Shown: positions 6,346 through 14,161, counted from the first letter of the stretch. The stretch is DNA of 16,032 nt from JAHJEM01 sp043805315 (GCA_043805315.1 JAZDID010000088.1:1-16032); one strand, 5' to 3'. Numbers and translations are program-made. The notes: generated by a model not told the origin, from the sequence alone.

Positions 6346-7416
6346 TCATGTTTTCTTCAGCAGTTTTATAAAATCCTTTCCTGCCATATCGCTCCGAATG
6401 CCAAGGTCAGAAAAATGCGTGCGTGAAACTGCATATCCTGCTTTCCTGATCCTGTCCATCACCAGGTGCGTTTTCGGAATGTCCTTTATCCTGTTTCGCT
6501 TGCATTGCGCATGGATGTCATAAAAACCCACAGTGGGAATTTTTGACTCATCTTCGATAATGTTCAAGAATTTCTTTACTGCAACATCAGTATTCCTTTT
6601 GACCATTTTCTTTACGAGTGTCGGATCCCATAACTGTCCTGTCCAGACTGGCCCTGCCTTTTTCTTATCAAAGGTAAATGTTAGATGCTGTTTTAATACA
6701 GTATCTGCTTCTTTTTTTCCCCTCCTGCATTGCAGGAATGCCCGCACATAATGGTCCTTGCTGTATGAGAATATGGGAATCAGGGCTTTCTCGAACTGGC
6801 AGCCGACGAGCTGCACTTTCCTGATGAGAATCCGTAAGCCAATCTCGTGCATGAGCTCGTTATGCAACGGAACTGCCCAGTATTTCCTCTTGCATGCGTT
6901 CTCATAAGTACCACAAAGCACTGAGGTGTCTGTCGCAGTCACTGCCAGGATGCCTTCATGGGCAATCCTCTTGACAGCGCTGTCCAGGAACGGGTTGGGC
7001 GTGCCGAACGGGTCAATATCGATGTAATCAAAGCAGTGGGAGTGCAATAGGGCAAGGTTTGCGTCAGTGTTCATGACTTCGACGATGCCTTTTTTCTCGA
7101 GCTTGGCAAGGTCGAGCCTGTTCAACTGGAAATTTTCCTTGAGTGTCCTTCTGAAATCAGGGTCTATGTCATTGAGCAGGATGTTGTGTATCTTTCCTTT
7201 CTTGAGCTCGAGCAGGAACCTGATGCTCCGGATGCCTGAAGCTGCGAGCGGGTCTGCAATTGAAATTTCTTTTCCTGGGATGGCATCAAGCAGGAGGACA
7301 GAGATGTCCCTGTTGAACTTCATGATTGGATTGTAGAAGACTGGCAGTTTTTTGGAGATCTTTGACTCTTCTGAAATCCTGATGGTGGCGTTGCCTTCAA
7401 TGATGGGCCTTGACAT
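6346..7416 (-). CDS. trm1: tRNA (guanine26-N2)-dimethyltransferase Trm1, zinc cysteines absent
   Basis: A 356-residue SAM-dependent enzyme that methylates G26 of tRNA to m2G/m2,2G. Visible: N-terminal EGNATIRIS and KKLPVFYNPIMKFNRDISV, the SAM loop ADPLAASGIRSIRFL (54-68), acidic NDID (82-85), and the catalytic DPFGTPNPFLDSA (135-147). The C-terminal domain has HYVRAFLQCRRGKKEAD and GPVWTGQLWDPTLV. In most archaeal Trm1 proteins two CxxC pairs lie between these two blocks and bind zinc. Here that stretch (about 238-253) is short and holds none, and the protein is correspondingly shorter than the usual 375-390. A TATA box about 28 bases upstream supports the ATG at 7416. Confidence 0.93.
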   Translation of the reverse strand: MSRPIIEGNATIRISEESKISKKLPVFYNPIMKFNRDISVLLLDAIPGKEISIADPLAASGIRSIRFLLELKKGKIHNILLNDIDPDFRRTLKENFQLNRLDLAKLEKKGIVEVMNTDANLALLHSHCFDYIDIDPFGTPNPFLDSAVKRIAHEGILAVTATDTSVLCGTYENACKRKYWAVPLHNELMHEIGLRILIRKVQLVGCQFEKALIPIFSYSKDHYVRAFLQCRRGKKEADTVLKQHLTFTFDKKKAGPVWTGQLWDPTLVKKMVKRNTDVAVKKFLNIIEDESKIPTVGFYDIHAQCKRNRIKDIPKTHLVMDRIRKAGYAVSRTHFSDLGIRSDMAGKDFIKLLKKT

Positions 7417-7438
7417 GGCGCTGGCGGAGGGATCGCAT

Positions 7439-7448
7439 GTTTAAATAG
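7439..7448 (-). promoter_or_regulatory. TATA box of trm1
   Basis: The minus strand reads CTATTTAAAC, centred about 28 bases before the ATG. It overlaps the stop codon of the small minus-strand ORF at 7441. Confidence 0.6.
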
Positions 7449-7620
7449 TAATCGGAACTTGGACACTGATGTGTTCCATAATCCATTCATTCGCGTTCCT
7501 GATCTCCAACCGCTCTTCTAGGTCGATTTCATGGTCGATGTAATGGATCCGGCTGTTCTGGAAGATGTTCTTGCAGTCTGTTGACGCGAGGAAGCGGATG
7601 GATGAGATTGAAAAGATCAT
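7441..7620 (-). CDS. 59-residue hypothetical protein upstream of trm1
   Basis: A complete ATG-to-TAA frame starting MIFSISSIRF and containing HYIDHEIDLEERLEIRNANEW. An in-frame TAG directly precedes the ATG, so it cannot be extended upstream. Composition (many charged residues, a plausible beta-alpha pattern, ATC/GAC/GAA codons like neighbouring genes) looks coding, whereas the other frames are broken by stops. A weak TATA-like CAAGTATTATG lies about 32 bases upstream. No family is recognised. Its stop lies in the trm1 promoter, so it may be co-oriented with trm1, or it may be the remnant of a longer gene. Confidence 0.4.
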   Translation of the reverse strand: MIFSISSIRFLASTDCKNIFQNSRIHYIDHEIDLEERLEIRNANEWIMEHISVQVPITI

Positions 7621-7688
7621 CTAAACGAAAATTCATACACGCAGAAACATAATACTTGAAAGATCCAAAAGGCATCGAACAAATTACG

Positions 7689-7703
7689 ATATTTTTATAT
7701 ATC
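7689..7703 (+). promoter_or_regulatory. TATA box of the phosphatase-like gene
   Basis: ATATTTTTATATATC centred about 28 bases before ATG 7725. It decides against the upstream in-frame start at 7656. Confidence 0.55.
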
Positions 7704-7724
7704 ATCAACGATTTCTTTTTTGAT

Positions 7725-8129
7725 ATGAGAGTATTATTTGTCTGTATGGGAAATCGCGGTCGGAGCCAAATTGCAGAAGCCTATTTTAATGCGTATTATT
7801 CTCCGAATCATCATGCCATAAGCGCCGGTTTACATGCTGAAACATATAATCACAATCCTGTTCCACAGTCGGTCAAAGATATCATGTTGGAAGATGGTAT
7901 TGATATTTCTCATCAACGATCGAAGCAGTTGGAAGAAATAATGCTCGATGCTGTCGAAAAAATAGTTGTCTTCTGTCCCAAAGAATCGTGGCCAACATAT
8001 CTCTTGCTGTCAAACAAAACACAATACTGGCCAAGCCAAGAAAACCTTGAACAAGCAGGAATAGATGCTTTAAGGAAAACCAGAGAGGAGATAAAGTCAC
8101 AAGTACGAACAATGCCATTTCCTCAGTAA
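7725..8129 (+). CDS. Low-molecular-weight protein-tyrosine-phosphatase / arsenate-reductase-fold protein
   Basis: A 134-residue protein with the family's N-terminal phosphate loop C7-M-G-N-R-G-R13-S14 directly after a beta strand (MRVLFV). This is the C-x5-R-S signature of LMW phosphatases and thioredoxin-coupled arsenate reductases. Further family blocks: AISAGLHAE (31-39), DIMLEDGIDISHQRSKQL (52-69) and a final helix LRKTREEIKSQV. The usual aspartate general acid, in a DP motif before the last helix, is not obvious; the region reads YWPSQENLEQ (101-110). Activity may therefore be altered. The start is set by a TATA box 28 bases upstream. Codon use is clearly more AT-rich than in flanking housekeeping genes, suggesting acquisition by transfer. 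Substrate unknown. Confidence 0.8.
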   Translation: MRVLFVCMGNRGRSQIAEAYFNAYYSPNHHAISAGLHAETYNHNPVPQSVKDIMLEDGIDISHQRSKQLEEIMLDAVEKIVVFCPKESWPTYLLLSNKTQYWPSQENLEQAGIDALRKTREEIKSQVRTMPFPQ

Positions 8130-8240
8130 AGACAGAAGGTATTCCAGACGTAACAATTCAGTATCTGGAAATGCTCAGAAAAAACTCTCTACAACTCTCT
8201 CGTTCTGTTGAACTCGAGTCCTCTGCTCGAAAACCGTCTG

Positions 8241-8252
8241 ATTTAAAAATAA
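8241..8252 (+). promoter_or_regulatory. TATA box of the aIF5B gene
   Basis: ATTTAAAAATAA centred about 26 bases before ATG 8272. This again fits a leaderless start. Confidence 0.55.
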
Positions 8253-8271
8253 TCTTCTCTTTTCGTTTTGC

Positions 8272-10026
8272 ATGCAAAACCTCCGCAGCCCTATCATCAG
8301 CGTATTAGGGCATGTCGATCATGGCAAGTCCTCGATATTGGATGCGATTAGAGGCACGAATATCCTCGCGACAGAGCCTGGCCAGATCACCCAGGCCATC
8401 GGCGCGAGCATCATCCCCTTGGCAGTCATCAAGAAGAAGTGCGGCGCTCTGCTCGAGAAGCTGCACATGGACTTTACTATTCCCGGACTCTTGTTCATCG
8501 ACACTCCTGGCCATGCAGCCTTCACCTCTCTGAGAAAGCGGGGAGGCAATCTTGCAGACATTGCCATCGTGGTCATTGACATCAATGAGGGCTTCAAGCC
8601 CCAGACTCTGGAAGCGATAGAGATCTTGAGGTCATACAAGACTCCGTTTGTCATTGCCGCGAACAAGATCGATCTCCTGCCCGGCTACCGGAAGAAGAGC
8701 GAGCAGTTCCTGGCAGATCTTGCTGGCCAGGATGCCCGGTTCCAGGAGATATTGGAAACCAAGCTCTACCAGATCGTCGGAGATCTCCATGCGAAATTCC
8801 AGATGCAGGCAGAGCGTTTTGACCGGACAGATTTTCTCACCCAGGTCGCTATCATTCCGGTGAGCGCAAAGCAGAATGTGGGCATTCCCGAGCTCCTGAT
8901 GGTTCTGACCGGCTTGAGCCAGAAATACTTGGAGGACAACCTCAAGCTGGAAGTGCAGGGGCCTGCCAAAGGGACCATTCTTGAAGTCAAAGAAGAAAAG
9001 GGATTGGGAACAACGCTCGACATCATTATCTTTGACGGCACATTGCACGTGAATGACACCATTGTCATCGGCGGCATTGAAGCCCCTCTGGTCTCGAAGG
9101 TCCGCGCAATCCTGCTTCCGAATCCGCTGGAGGAGATGCGGGACAAGAAGGCAAAGTACCGGCATGTCAAGGAAGTCGTCGCTGCAGTCGGTGTCAAGGT
9201 CTCAGCACCTGAATTGAAAGAGGTCATCGCAGGCATGCCAGTCATCTCAGCGACAGAGGAATCGCTTGCAGAGGTGAAAGAGGCTGTCCAGAAAGAGGTG
9301 GAAGAGGTATTGATCAGGACTGAGAGGGATGGCATCATCATCAAGGGAGATAATTTAGGAAGCCTTGAAGCGCTGTCAAACCTGCTCAAGGAGAAGGGGA
9401 TCAGCATACGGAAAGCATCTGTCGGAGAGATATCAAAGAAAGACATCTCTGAGGCAGAATCGAATTACGAGAAGGATCCGTTGAGCGCTGTCATCCTGGG
9501 ATTCAACATCCCGCAGGCTGAATCCACTGAAAAGGTGAAGGTCATCACGCACAACATCATCTACAAGCTCATTGACGAGTACCTCTCGTGGATGGAACAA
9601 GAGAAGAAAGTATTGGAGGCAAAAGAGCTCGACCTACTCGTGCGGCCTGCGAAGATAGAGGTCTTGAGGAATTGCATATTCCGGCAGAGCAATCCCTGCA
9701 TTGTCGGCATCGAAGTCCTGTCCGGAGTCCTGAAGCAAGGGACCGGGCTCATGAAAGACGGGAAGAATATCGGGACAGTGAAGAGCATGCAGTCTGAGAA
9801 GGAAAGCCTGAACAAGGTGGAGAAGGGGAAGCAGTGCGCGATCTCTATCCCTGACGCGACTGCAGGCAGGCAGATCAATGAAGGCGACATCCTCTACTCA
9901 GTCATACCGGAAGAACATTTCCGCAAAATCAAGAAACTCGTGAAGTACCTGACAGAATCAGAGAAGAGCACATTGAGGGAGATCGCTGATATCTACCGAA
10001 AGCAGAATGTGGTCTGGGGTGTCTGA
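8272..10026 (+). CDS. infB: Translation initiation factor aIF2/IF5B-type GTPase
   Basis: A 584-residue translational GTPase that promotes subunit joining and initiator tRNA placement. G-domain motifs: G1 GHVDHGKS (13-20), G3 DTPGH (77-81), G4 NKID (131-134) and a G5-like VSAK. The effector region EPGQITQAIGAS (35-46) is typical. It continues through the archaeal/eukaryotic insert after the G-domain, a beta-barrel (GPAKGTILEVKEEKGLGTT), the IF2 domain 3 region (about 345-430) and the C-terminal barrel (RPAKIEVLRNCIFRQSNP). The length is the archaeal norm and the G1 site has no intein, which some archaeal infB genes carry. Its stop overlaps the next start (TGATG). Confidence 0.96.
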   Translation: MQNLRSPIISVLGHVDHGKSSILDAIRGTNILATEPGQITQAIGASIIPLAVIKKKCGALLEKLHMDFTIPGLLFIDTPGHAAFTSLRKRGGNLADIAIVVIDINEGFKPQTLEAIEILRSYKTPFVIAANKIDLLPGYRKKSEQFLADLAGQDARFQEILETKLYQIVGDLHAKFQMQAERFDRTDFLTQVAIIPVSAKQNVGIPELLMVLTGLSQKYLEDNLKLEVQGPAKGTILEVKEEKGLGTTLDIIIFDGTLHVNDTIVIGGIEAPLVSKVRAILLPNPLEEMRDKKAKYRHVKEVVAAVGVKVSAPELKEVIAGMPVISATEESLAEVKEAVQKEVEEVLIRTERDGIIIKGDNLGSLEALSNLLKEKGISIRKASVGEISKKDISEAESNYEKDPLSAVILGFNIPQAESTEKVKVITHNIIYKLIDEYLSWMEQEKKVLEAKELDLLVRPAKIEVLRNCIFRQSNPCIVGIEVLSGVLKQGTGLMKDGKNIGTVKSMQSEKESLNKVEKGKQCAISIPDATAGRQINEGDILYSVIPEEHFRKIKKLVKYLTESEKSTLREIADIYRKQNVVWGV

Positions 10027-10496
10027 TGCACACATTGAAGCCGTTGAACGCAAAGGAGGTCAAAGGAATACGAAAGTTGTTATTTTCCCAATATGGATTC
10101 TCAGAAAAGCTCGACTATGCCTTTTTCCTGAATAACAAGGACAAGATCTACATCATCACCAAGGACCTAGCAGGTGTTGACACCTCCCGCCTCCGCATTG
10201 ACACGCTCGGCATGTATTTCGGCACTCTGTACAATGATGAGCTACGGCTTTCCATCGAGGGCTCCCAGATCATCGGAAAACAGGCAGCGAAAAATATCCT
10301 GGAGCTTGACAAAAAGCAGTTTGACGAGTATATCAAAGGATTTGATGTGGAAATTAAAGGTACTGAAGCAGGACTGGAAAAGGGTTTCTTTCTTATCAGG
10401 CACAAGAATGATTTCTATGGCTGCGCAAAGCTTGTCAATGATCGGTTGTTGAATTTTATCCCGAAAGCGAGACGGCTGAAGGTTGTCAACGAATAG
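10026..10496 (+). CDS. NIP7/NOL1-like pre-PUA plus PUA RNA-binding protein
   Basis: A 156-residue protein. Residues 1-75 form a pre-PUA-like alpha/beta domain (LKPLNAKEVKGIRKLL). Residues about 78-150 form a PUA domain, with the typical IEGSQIIG start, GFFLIRHKNDFYGCAKL core and NFIPKARRLK end. It resembles the archaeal COG3270-type proteins annotated as ribosome-biogenesis NOL1/NOP2/fmu-like, related to the PUA tail of rRNA methyltransferases and to NIP7. There is no methyltransferase domain, so it likely binds rRNA or tRNA as a stand-alone module. Its ATG shares one base with the infB stop, implying co-transcription and coupled translation with the initiation factor. Confidence 0.75.
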   Translation: MHTLKPLNAKEVKGIRKLLFSQYGFSEKLDYAFFLNNKDKIYIITKDLAGVDTSRLRIDTLGMYFGTLYNDELRLSIEGSQIIGKQAAKNILELDKKQFDEYIKGFDVEIKGTEAGLEKGFFLIRHKNDFYGCAKLVNDRLLNFIPKARRLKVVNE

Positions 10497-10523
10497 AAAG
10501 TCGCTGGTACCTGCTGCAAAAAA

Positions 10524-11264
10524 TTAAACTCCCTCTCTCTTTTCCCGAAGAGAGGTGACTAAGTTATTATGGAATATACAGATGGCAGAATCTTCTTCCT
10601 GAAGTTTTTTCTTGACCCTGAAATCCACAAGTTCTTTATCTGAACTCTCGCGCGAAAATTTTAATGTGTAGGCATATCCAACCATGTTCCTGACATCGTC
10701 GAGAGTGAGTTCTTGTAAGGAATTGGCCAAACGATGGACGACAGGGTCTATGCATCCATAGGAAGGATTATAATGATAGAGCATTCCTTTTCTATCTTTT
10801 CCAATTTCTCTAATGATGATTTCTCCTCCGCTGCCAAAATATTGGATCTCAGTCATTGGAGTGATCTTCCTCATGTCGATAAACCATTGTTTGAACTGAC
10901 TGATCTGTTTATATACGTCGCGTATTTTCTCTTCATCTTTTTTAAGATCAGAACATACTGGATTTTTGGAGTAATAGTCGGGCTCGAATTCGAGGTAAAT
11001 CCTGCTGAATAAACCCATGACCTCGTCAAAGTTGAATTCCCAGTTAAGCAAGACGGTTCTTGTTCCAGCCAGCCGTTCACCATTCTTGCTGACATATGAG
11101 CAGAGAATCTGGTTTGTCGGATAAAATCTTAAGGTAAGCTCGAGTGTTTTTTTATCTTTGTGGGGAAAGTTGATTGTACAGGTCTCTATCTTTCTTTCAG
11201 CATCTTCCTTTCCTTCTTCGCTCATACCCATACGATCTTCTAGGGGGTCATGTATTGCTTTCAT
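10524..11264 (-). CDS. Hypothetical protein, third gene of the HD/zinc cassette
   Basis: A 246-residue soluble protein, charged (many K and E), with no membrane segment or signal. I do not recognise any domain. Aromatic-rich stretches (LNWEFNFDEVMGLFSRIYLEFEPD and LYHYNPSYG) and a central helix (KKDEEKIRDVYKQISQFKQW) suggest a mixed alpha/beta fold. It lies 149 bases downstream of the zinc-site protein with its own likely TATA box. A Shine-Dalgarno-like AAAAGGAA precedes the ATG by about seven bases, unlike the leaderless genes elsewhere. It converges with the PUA gene, with a 27-base gap. Confidence 0.7.
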   Translation of the reverse strand: MKAIHDPLEDRMGMSEEGKEDAERKIETCTINFPHKDKKTLELTLRFYPTNQILCSYVSKNGERLAGTRTVLLNWEFNFDEVMGLFSRIYLEFEPDYYSKNPVCSDLKKDEEKIRDVYKQISQFKQWFIDMRKITPMTEIQYFGSGGEIIIREIGKDRKGMLYHYNPSYGCIDPVVHRLANSLQELTLDDVRNMVGYAYTLKFSRESSDKELVDFRVKKKLQEEDSAICIFHNNLVTSLREKREGV

Positions 11265-11301
11265 GTGTTGTTCCTTTTCTGGTATTTGGTAATCTTTTTT
11301 G

Positions 11302-11311
11302 TTTTATAAAG
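11302..11311 (-). promoter_or_regulatory. TATA box of the 246-residue protein gene
   Basis: The minus strand reads CTTTATAAAA, centred about 42 bases before the ATG. This leaves room for a short leader carrying AAAAGGAA. A T8 run on the plus strand (11350-11357) lies further upstream. Confidence 0.45.
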
Positions 11312-11413
11312 GTATGCATGAAAAATGACGATATTTCTTTCTTTAATAATTTTTTTTGAATTCAATTTCTTGTTTATGGCAATATTCTCTTATGAACTCT
11401 TCTTGAGCCATGA

Positions 11414-12583
11414 TCAGGGATGGTGGAGGATGCTCCTGTCAAAGAGATGTGTGTCTATGAGGAACCAATATGCACCCCACTGATAAGGTTCCCATTCCTT
11501 TTTTGCACGCTCTATTTGTTTTCTCTTGTAGTTGGGGTGGCTTGCCGGTCCCTCATAATTCTCGCGATAGGAGTTCCAAGGGACAAGCTGGATTTCTACA
11601 GGGCAGAAAAACCAATCCCTGATATTTTGGGCTTTGTATGTCTCCTCTTCTGCAATCCCTTCAAGAATCTGTTCTGAGCCATCTAATATCAGATCTCCTT
11701 CTGAGTTGAAAAACCTGCCTGACGAGTTCGGAAGCTTCCAATGTTCCTCAAAAATATCTTTCATCTCTTTCCAGGGAATTCCTGATTTTTTTGCCTCGCT
11801 CTTCAATAGTACTTCCATCTTTCTATTGAACTCCTGCCTATGGGGATTCTGCATCTCGAAGCAGATGTAACGATAAAGATGATAGAGTATATCAAAGTCG
11901 CTTTTTTCGAGAGGAAATGTCGGGATCATAACCCGAAAGAGGTCCCAGATAGGATCGACATATGGAGCCCGAATAGGCTGGACATTGGAGGGATTGGAAA
12001 GCCGGTCGATAAACTTGAAGGCCAGCTCTTGCCCGTGCTTTGTATTTGCTCTGATGGACTCGATTGGATAATCCTGCCTCTCAATCTGGGCATTGAGGAT
12101 ATTGGTCACCATTGCTACGTCCATAGGGACAGGATGCTTAGGGACTGAACACTTGTCGCAACTTTTGAAGTATGGGGAATCAGTTCCTTTCCTACTGATA
12201 TCTTCGAAGATCCTCTGCTCGAGAGTATATTTTTCCTGTCGGGATTCGATTGGCGCCAGTGCGGTCTCGCATCTATCACAGCGATATTGTATCTCTAATG
12301 TCGGAGAGAGGAGAAGTCTCTTCCCAGTCAATTCAAGAATTGCAGTTCTTAAGGTTGGAACCAACAGTTCAAAGATGTAATACCTGAAATTCTCGCCGCG
12401 CAGCGCGATATCCTTGCGGATCATTGTGTTCATTTCCTTTATCTTATGCGGATCATAATCTCTGCTGAGCTCATGAAAGGTTAATCTCGCTTCCTTCAGA
12501 TTTTCCATGCTCTTGATTCCCACCTCGAGTTCGTTCATCTCCTTCTGGAGTTCAGGTTTCATGAAGAGAGGGAAGAGGTGCAT
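11414..12583 (-). CDS. Hypothetical protein with a two-CxxC zinc site, second gene of the cassette
   Basis: A 389-residue soluble protein. Residues 1-95 look helical (LQKEMNELEVGIKSMENLKEA and similar). C102-x2-C105 (YRCDRCE) and C142-x2-C145 (KSCDKCS) form a probable zinc ribbon spanning 102-145. The rest is mostly helical, then an aromatic, charged C-terminus with many tryptophans (WFFCPVEIQLVPWNSY, WEPYQWGAYWFLID). I do not recognise the family. An alternative start is M8 (MKPELQ). It follows the SpoT-like HD gene by 49 bases on the same strand, so co-transcription is likely. The zinc ribbon suggests nucleic-acid or protein binding, but that is inference. Confidence 0.7.
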   Translation of the reverse strand: MHLFPLFMKPELQKEMNELEVGIKSMENLKEARLTFHELSRDYDPHKIKEMNTMIRKDIALRGENFRYYIFELLVPTLRTAILELTGKRLLLSPTLEIQYRCDRCETALAPIESRQEKYTLEQRIFEDISRKGTDSPYFKSCDKCSVPKHPVPMDVAMVTNILNAQIERQDYPIESIRANTKHGQELAFKFIDRLSNPSNVQPIRAPYVDPIWDLFRVMIPTFPLEKSDFDILYHLYRYICFEMQNPHRQEFNRKMEVLLKSEAKKSGIPWKEMKDIFEEHWKLPNSSGRFFNSEGDLILDGSEQILEGIAEEETYKAQNIRDWFFCPVEIQLVPWNSYRENYEGPASHPNYKRKQIERAKKEWEPYQWGAYWFLIDTHLFDRSILHHP

Positions 12584-12632
12584 TGTTTTGTTATGCGCTG
12601 TTCATTTTCTTTCCTGATTATTTTTTCTATCA

Positions 12633-14096
12633 TCACCACGTAATTCTTTCTCCTGTGGGAACATACATCCCTCGATGAGGGTCGTAGATGATTTTCCGTT
12701 CAATGTTCGGTATGAAATCAGGATCCTTGAAGCAGTTTGTGAACTCGAGGAGAACAGAGCAATCCTGGAATTGCACGTCTTCACTCTGCGCGACTTTCTT
12801 CATCTCTTCTATGGCCTTTTTGTCTTTTTTCATCATCTGGACATATTTAGGGAGTGTTCCGTCAAGCTCGAGAAAAGCAGGGTCTTCAGCGCTCCTTTCT
12901 TCCGTGGATTTCCTTTCACTTATGCCGGTGAAGCCTCCTTTTGCATGATATTCCTGGAGTACTGAGCGCAGATGGTCATCGAAAGGAGGCAAGATGTAGG
13001 CTGCCTTGAGGAGCTGCCTGTGCTTATCAAGCGCTTCCGCAGTTTCTTCTATGAGTGTCTGCTCAACCTGCATGAGCTGTTCTTTGTACTTGTACTGTTT
13101 CCTGCCGAAATGCGCCCGTGAAAAGAGCAGGACAAGCACGTTTTTCGCGCATTCATACAGCTGCTTTTGGCCTGAAAAACCCTCTCCTCCATTTTGTTTC
13201 ACGATATTGAGCATCTCTCTGATTGTTTCCCGATAGGCGTCAAACCTGCTCATGTCTTCAGGATCATAGAATTCCCAGAGTGTTGTTATGAATGCGGGAG
13301 AGGCATCAATATGGGTATCAGTGAGAGGGGTGTTCATGCACTTGATGTTGTCTATCCTGTCCTCCATTTTCCTGCTGATCGCGCTGATATATTCGGGATC
13401 TGTGGTCGTGATTCCTCTAGTGGTTCTCTCGGTAGTGAATATGCCTTTGAGATATCCTGGATAGGATTGGTCGGTTGAGCCATAGCGGGAAAGCTTTTTT
13501 GCAATGTTGATGATGTGGCCTGCCTGCTTATACGCCTTTTTTCCATGGATGCTGTTTTCTCTTAAAAATCCGAACAAATCGCTTTCAAGCTGGCTGATGT
13601 ACTTGCGCCGCAGGATCGTTTTGATCTTCCGCTCCTTGACCACCTCCTCAGGAAGCTTTTCTTCTGCCGGGAATGCACTTTTGGGATCTCCCAACCTTGG
13701 TCTCCTAATCTGATCAGAAAGTATCAGCTCTTCAATCTTGGGAGCAGGCAAGATCTCATATTCAGTATCAACCTTTGTCTCGATGTCATCATGGAGAAAT
13801 CCTCCGCAGAGGTTGGTGGCCATGAGAGGACCCCAGTCTTGTTCCAGCGCAGAAAGACCCACATTGGCTGAATGGGCTGCTGCGGGCTTTCCTGTGACAA
13901 TCCGGACCTGGCCTTCATTTGTCTCAAAGCAATGTTTCATGCAATAGAAGATGAATCGTGTTTCAAAGGGGGAAGAGTGCCTGCGTATGAAACCGTCAAA
14001 GAGCCCAAGCCGCTCTTCAGAGATCATAGATTCAAGAGTCTCAAATGGCCTGCCGGTTGTTTCTTCAAATATCCTGGGAAGTAGTTTGTATGCCAT
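12633..14096 (-). CDS. RelA/SpoT-type HD-domain hydrolase-like protein
   Basis: A 487-residue soluble protein. Residues 66-107 match the first half of the RSH hydrolase domain: TGKP then H75 (compare SGEPYIxHP), and LH102-D103-D-I-E106-T (compare LLHDVVEDT). Residues 243-253, KMEDRIDNIKC, match the family's KLADRLHNMRT, giving D246 and N250 (equivalent to D144 and N148 of bacterial Rel). H75, H102, D103 and D246 would bind the metal. The second acid of the ED pair is T107. The insertion between the two halves is about 70 residues longer than in SpoT. No synthetase, TGS or ACT domain is seen; the C-terminal half is helical and unrecognised. It may hydrolyse (p)ppGpp-like or other nucleotides. 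It is the first gene of an apparent three-gene unit. Confidence 0.7.
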   Translation of the reverse strand: MAYKLLPRIFEETTGRPFETLESMISEERLGLFDGFIRRHSSPFETRFIFYCMKHCFETNEGQVRIVTGKPAAAHSANVGLSALEQDWGPLMATNLCGGFLHDDIETKVDTEYEILPAPKIEELILSDQIRRPRLGDPKSAFPAEEKLPEEVVKERKIKTILRRKYISQLESDLFGFLRENSIHGKKAYKQAGHIINIAKKLSRYGSTDQSYPGYLKGIFTTERTTRGITTTDPEYISAISRKMEDRIDNIKCMNTPLTDTHIDASPAFITTLWEFYDPEDMSRFDAYRETIREMLNIVKQNGGEGFSGQKQLYECAKNVLVLLFSRAHFGRKQYKYKEQLMQVEQTLIEETAEALDKHRQLLKAAYILPPFDDHLRSVLQEYHAKGGFTGISERKSTEERSAEDPAFLELDGTLPKYVQMMKKDKKAIEEMKKVAQSEDVQFQDCSVLLEFTNCFKDPDFIPNIERKIIYDPHRGMYVPTGERITW

Positions 14097-14147
14097 ATCG
14101 CCCCCGAATTCTCGATACAGTTGGCTGTTTATTGTCGAGAAGCCCCT

Positions 14148-14161
14148 TATTTTTATAAATA
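14148..14161 (-). promoter_or_regulatory. Probable TATA box of the HD cassette
   Basis: The minus strand reads ATTTATAAAAATAA, centred about 58 bases before the ATG at 14096, so a leader of about 30 bases is expected. A weaker CAATAAACA at 14126-14134 would fit a leaderless transcript. Confidence 0.4.

Noticed and set aside
8141..8182. Inverted repeat ATTCCAGA / TCTGGAAAT after the phosphatase gene
   Set aside because: The 8-base stem has a long loop and no T-run follows, so it is not a convincing terminator or operator.
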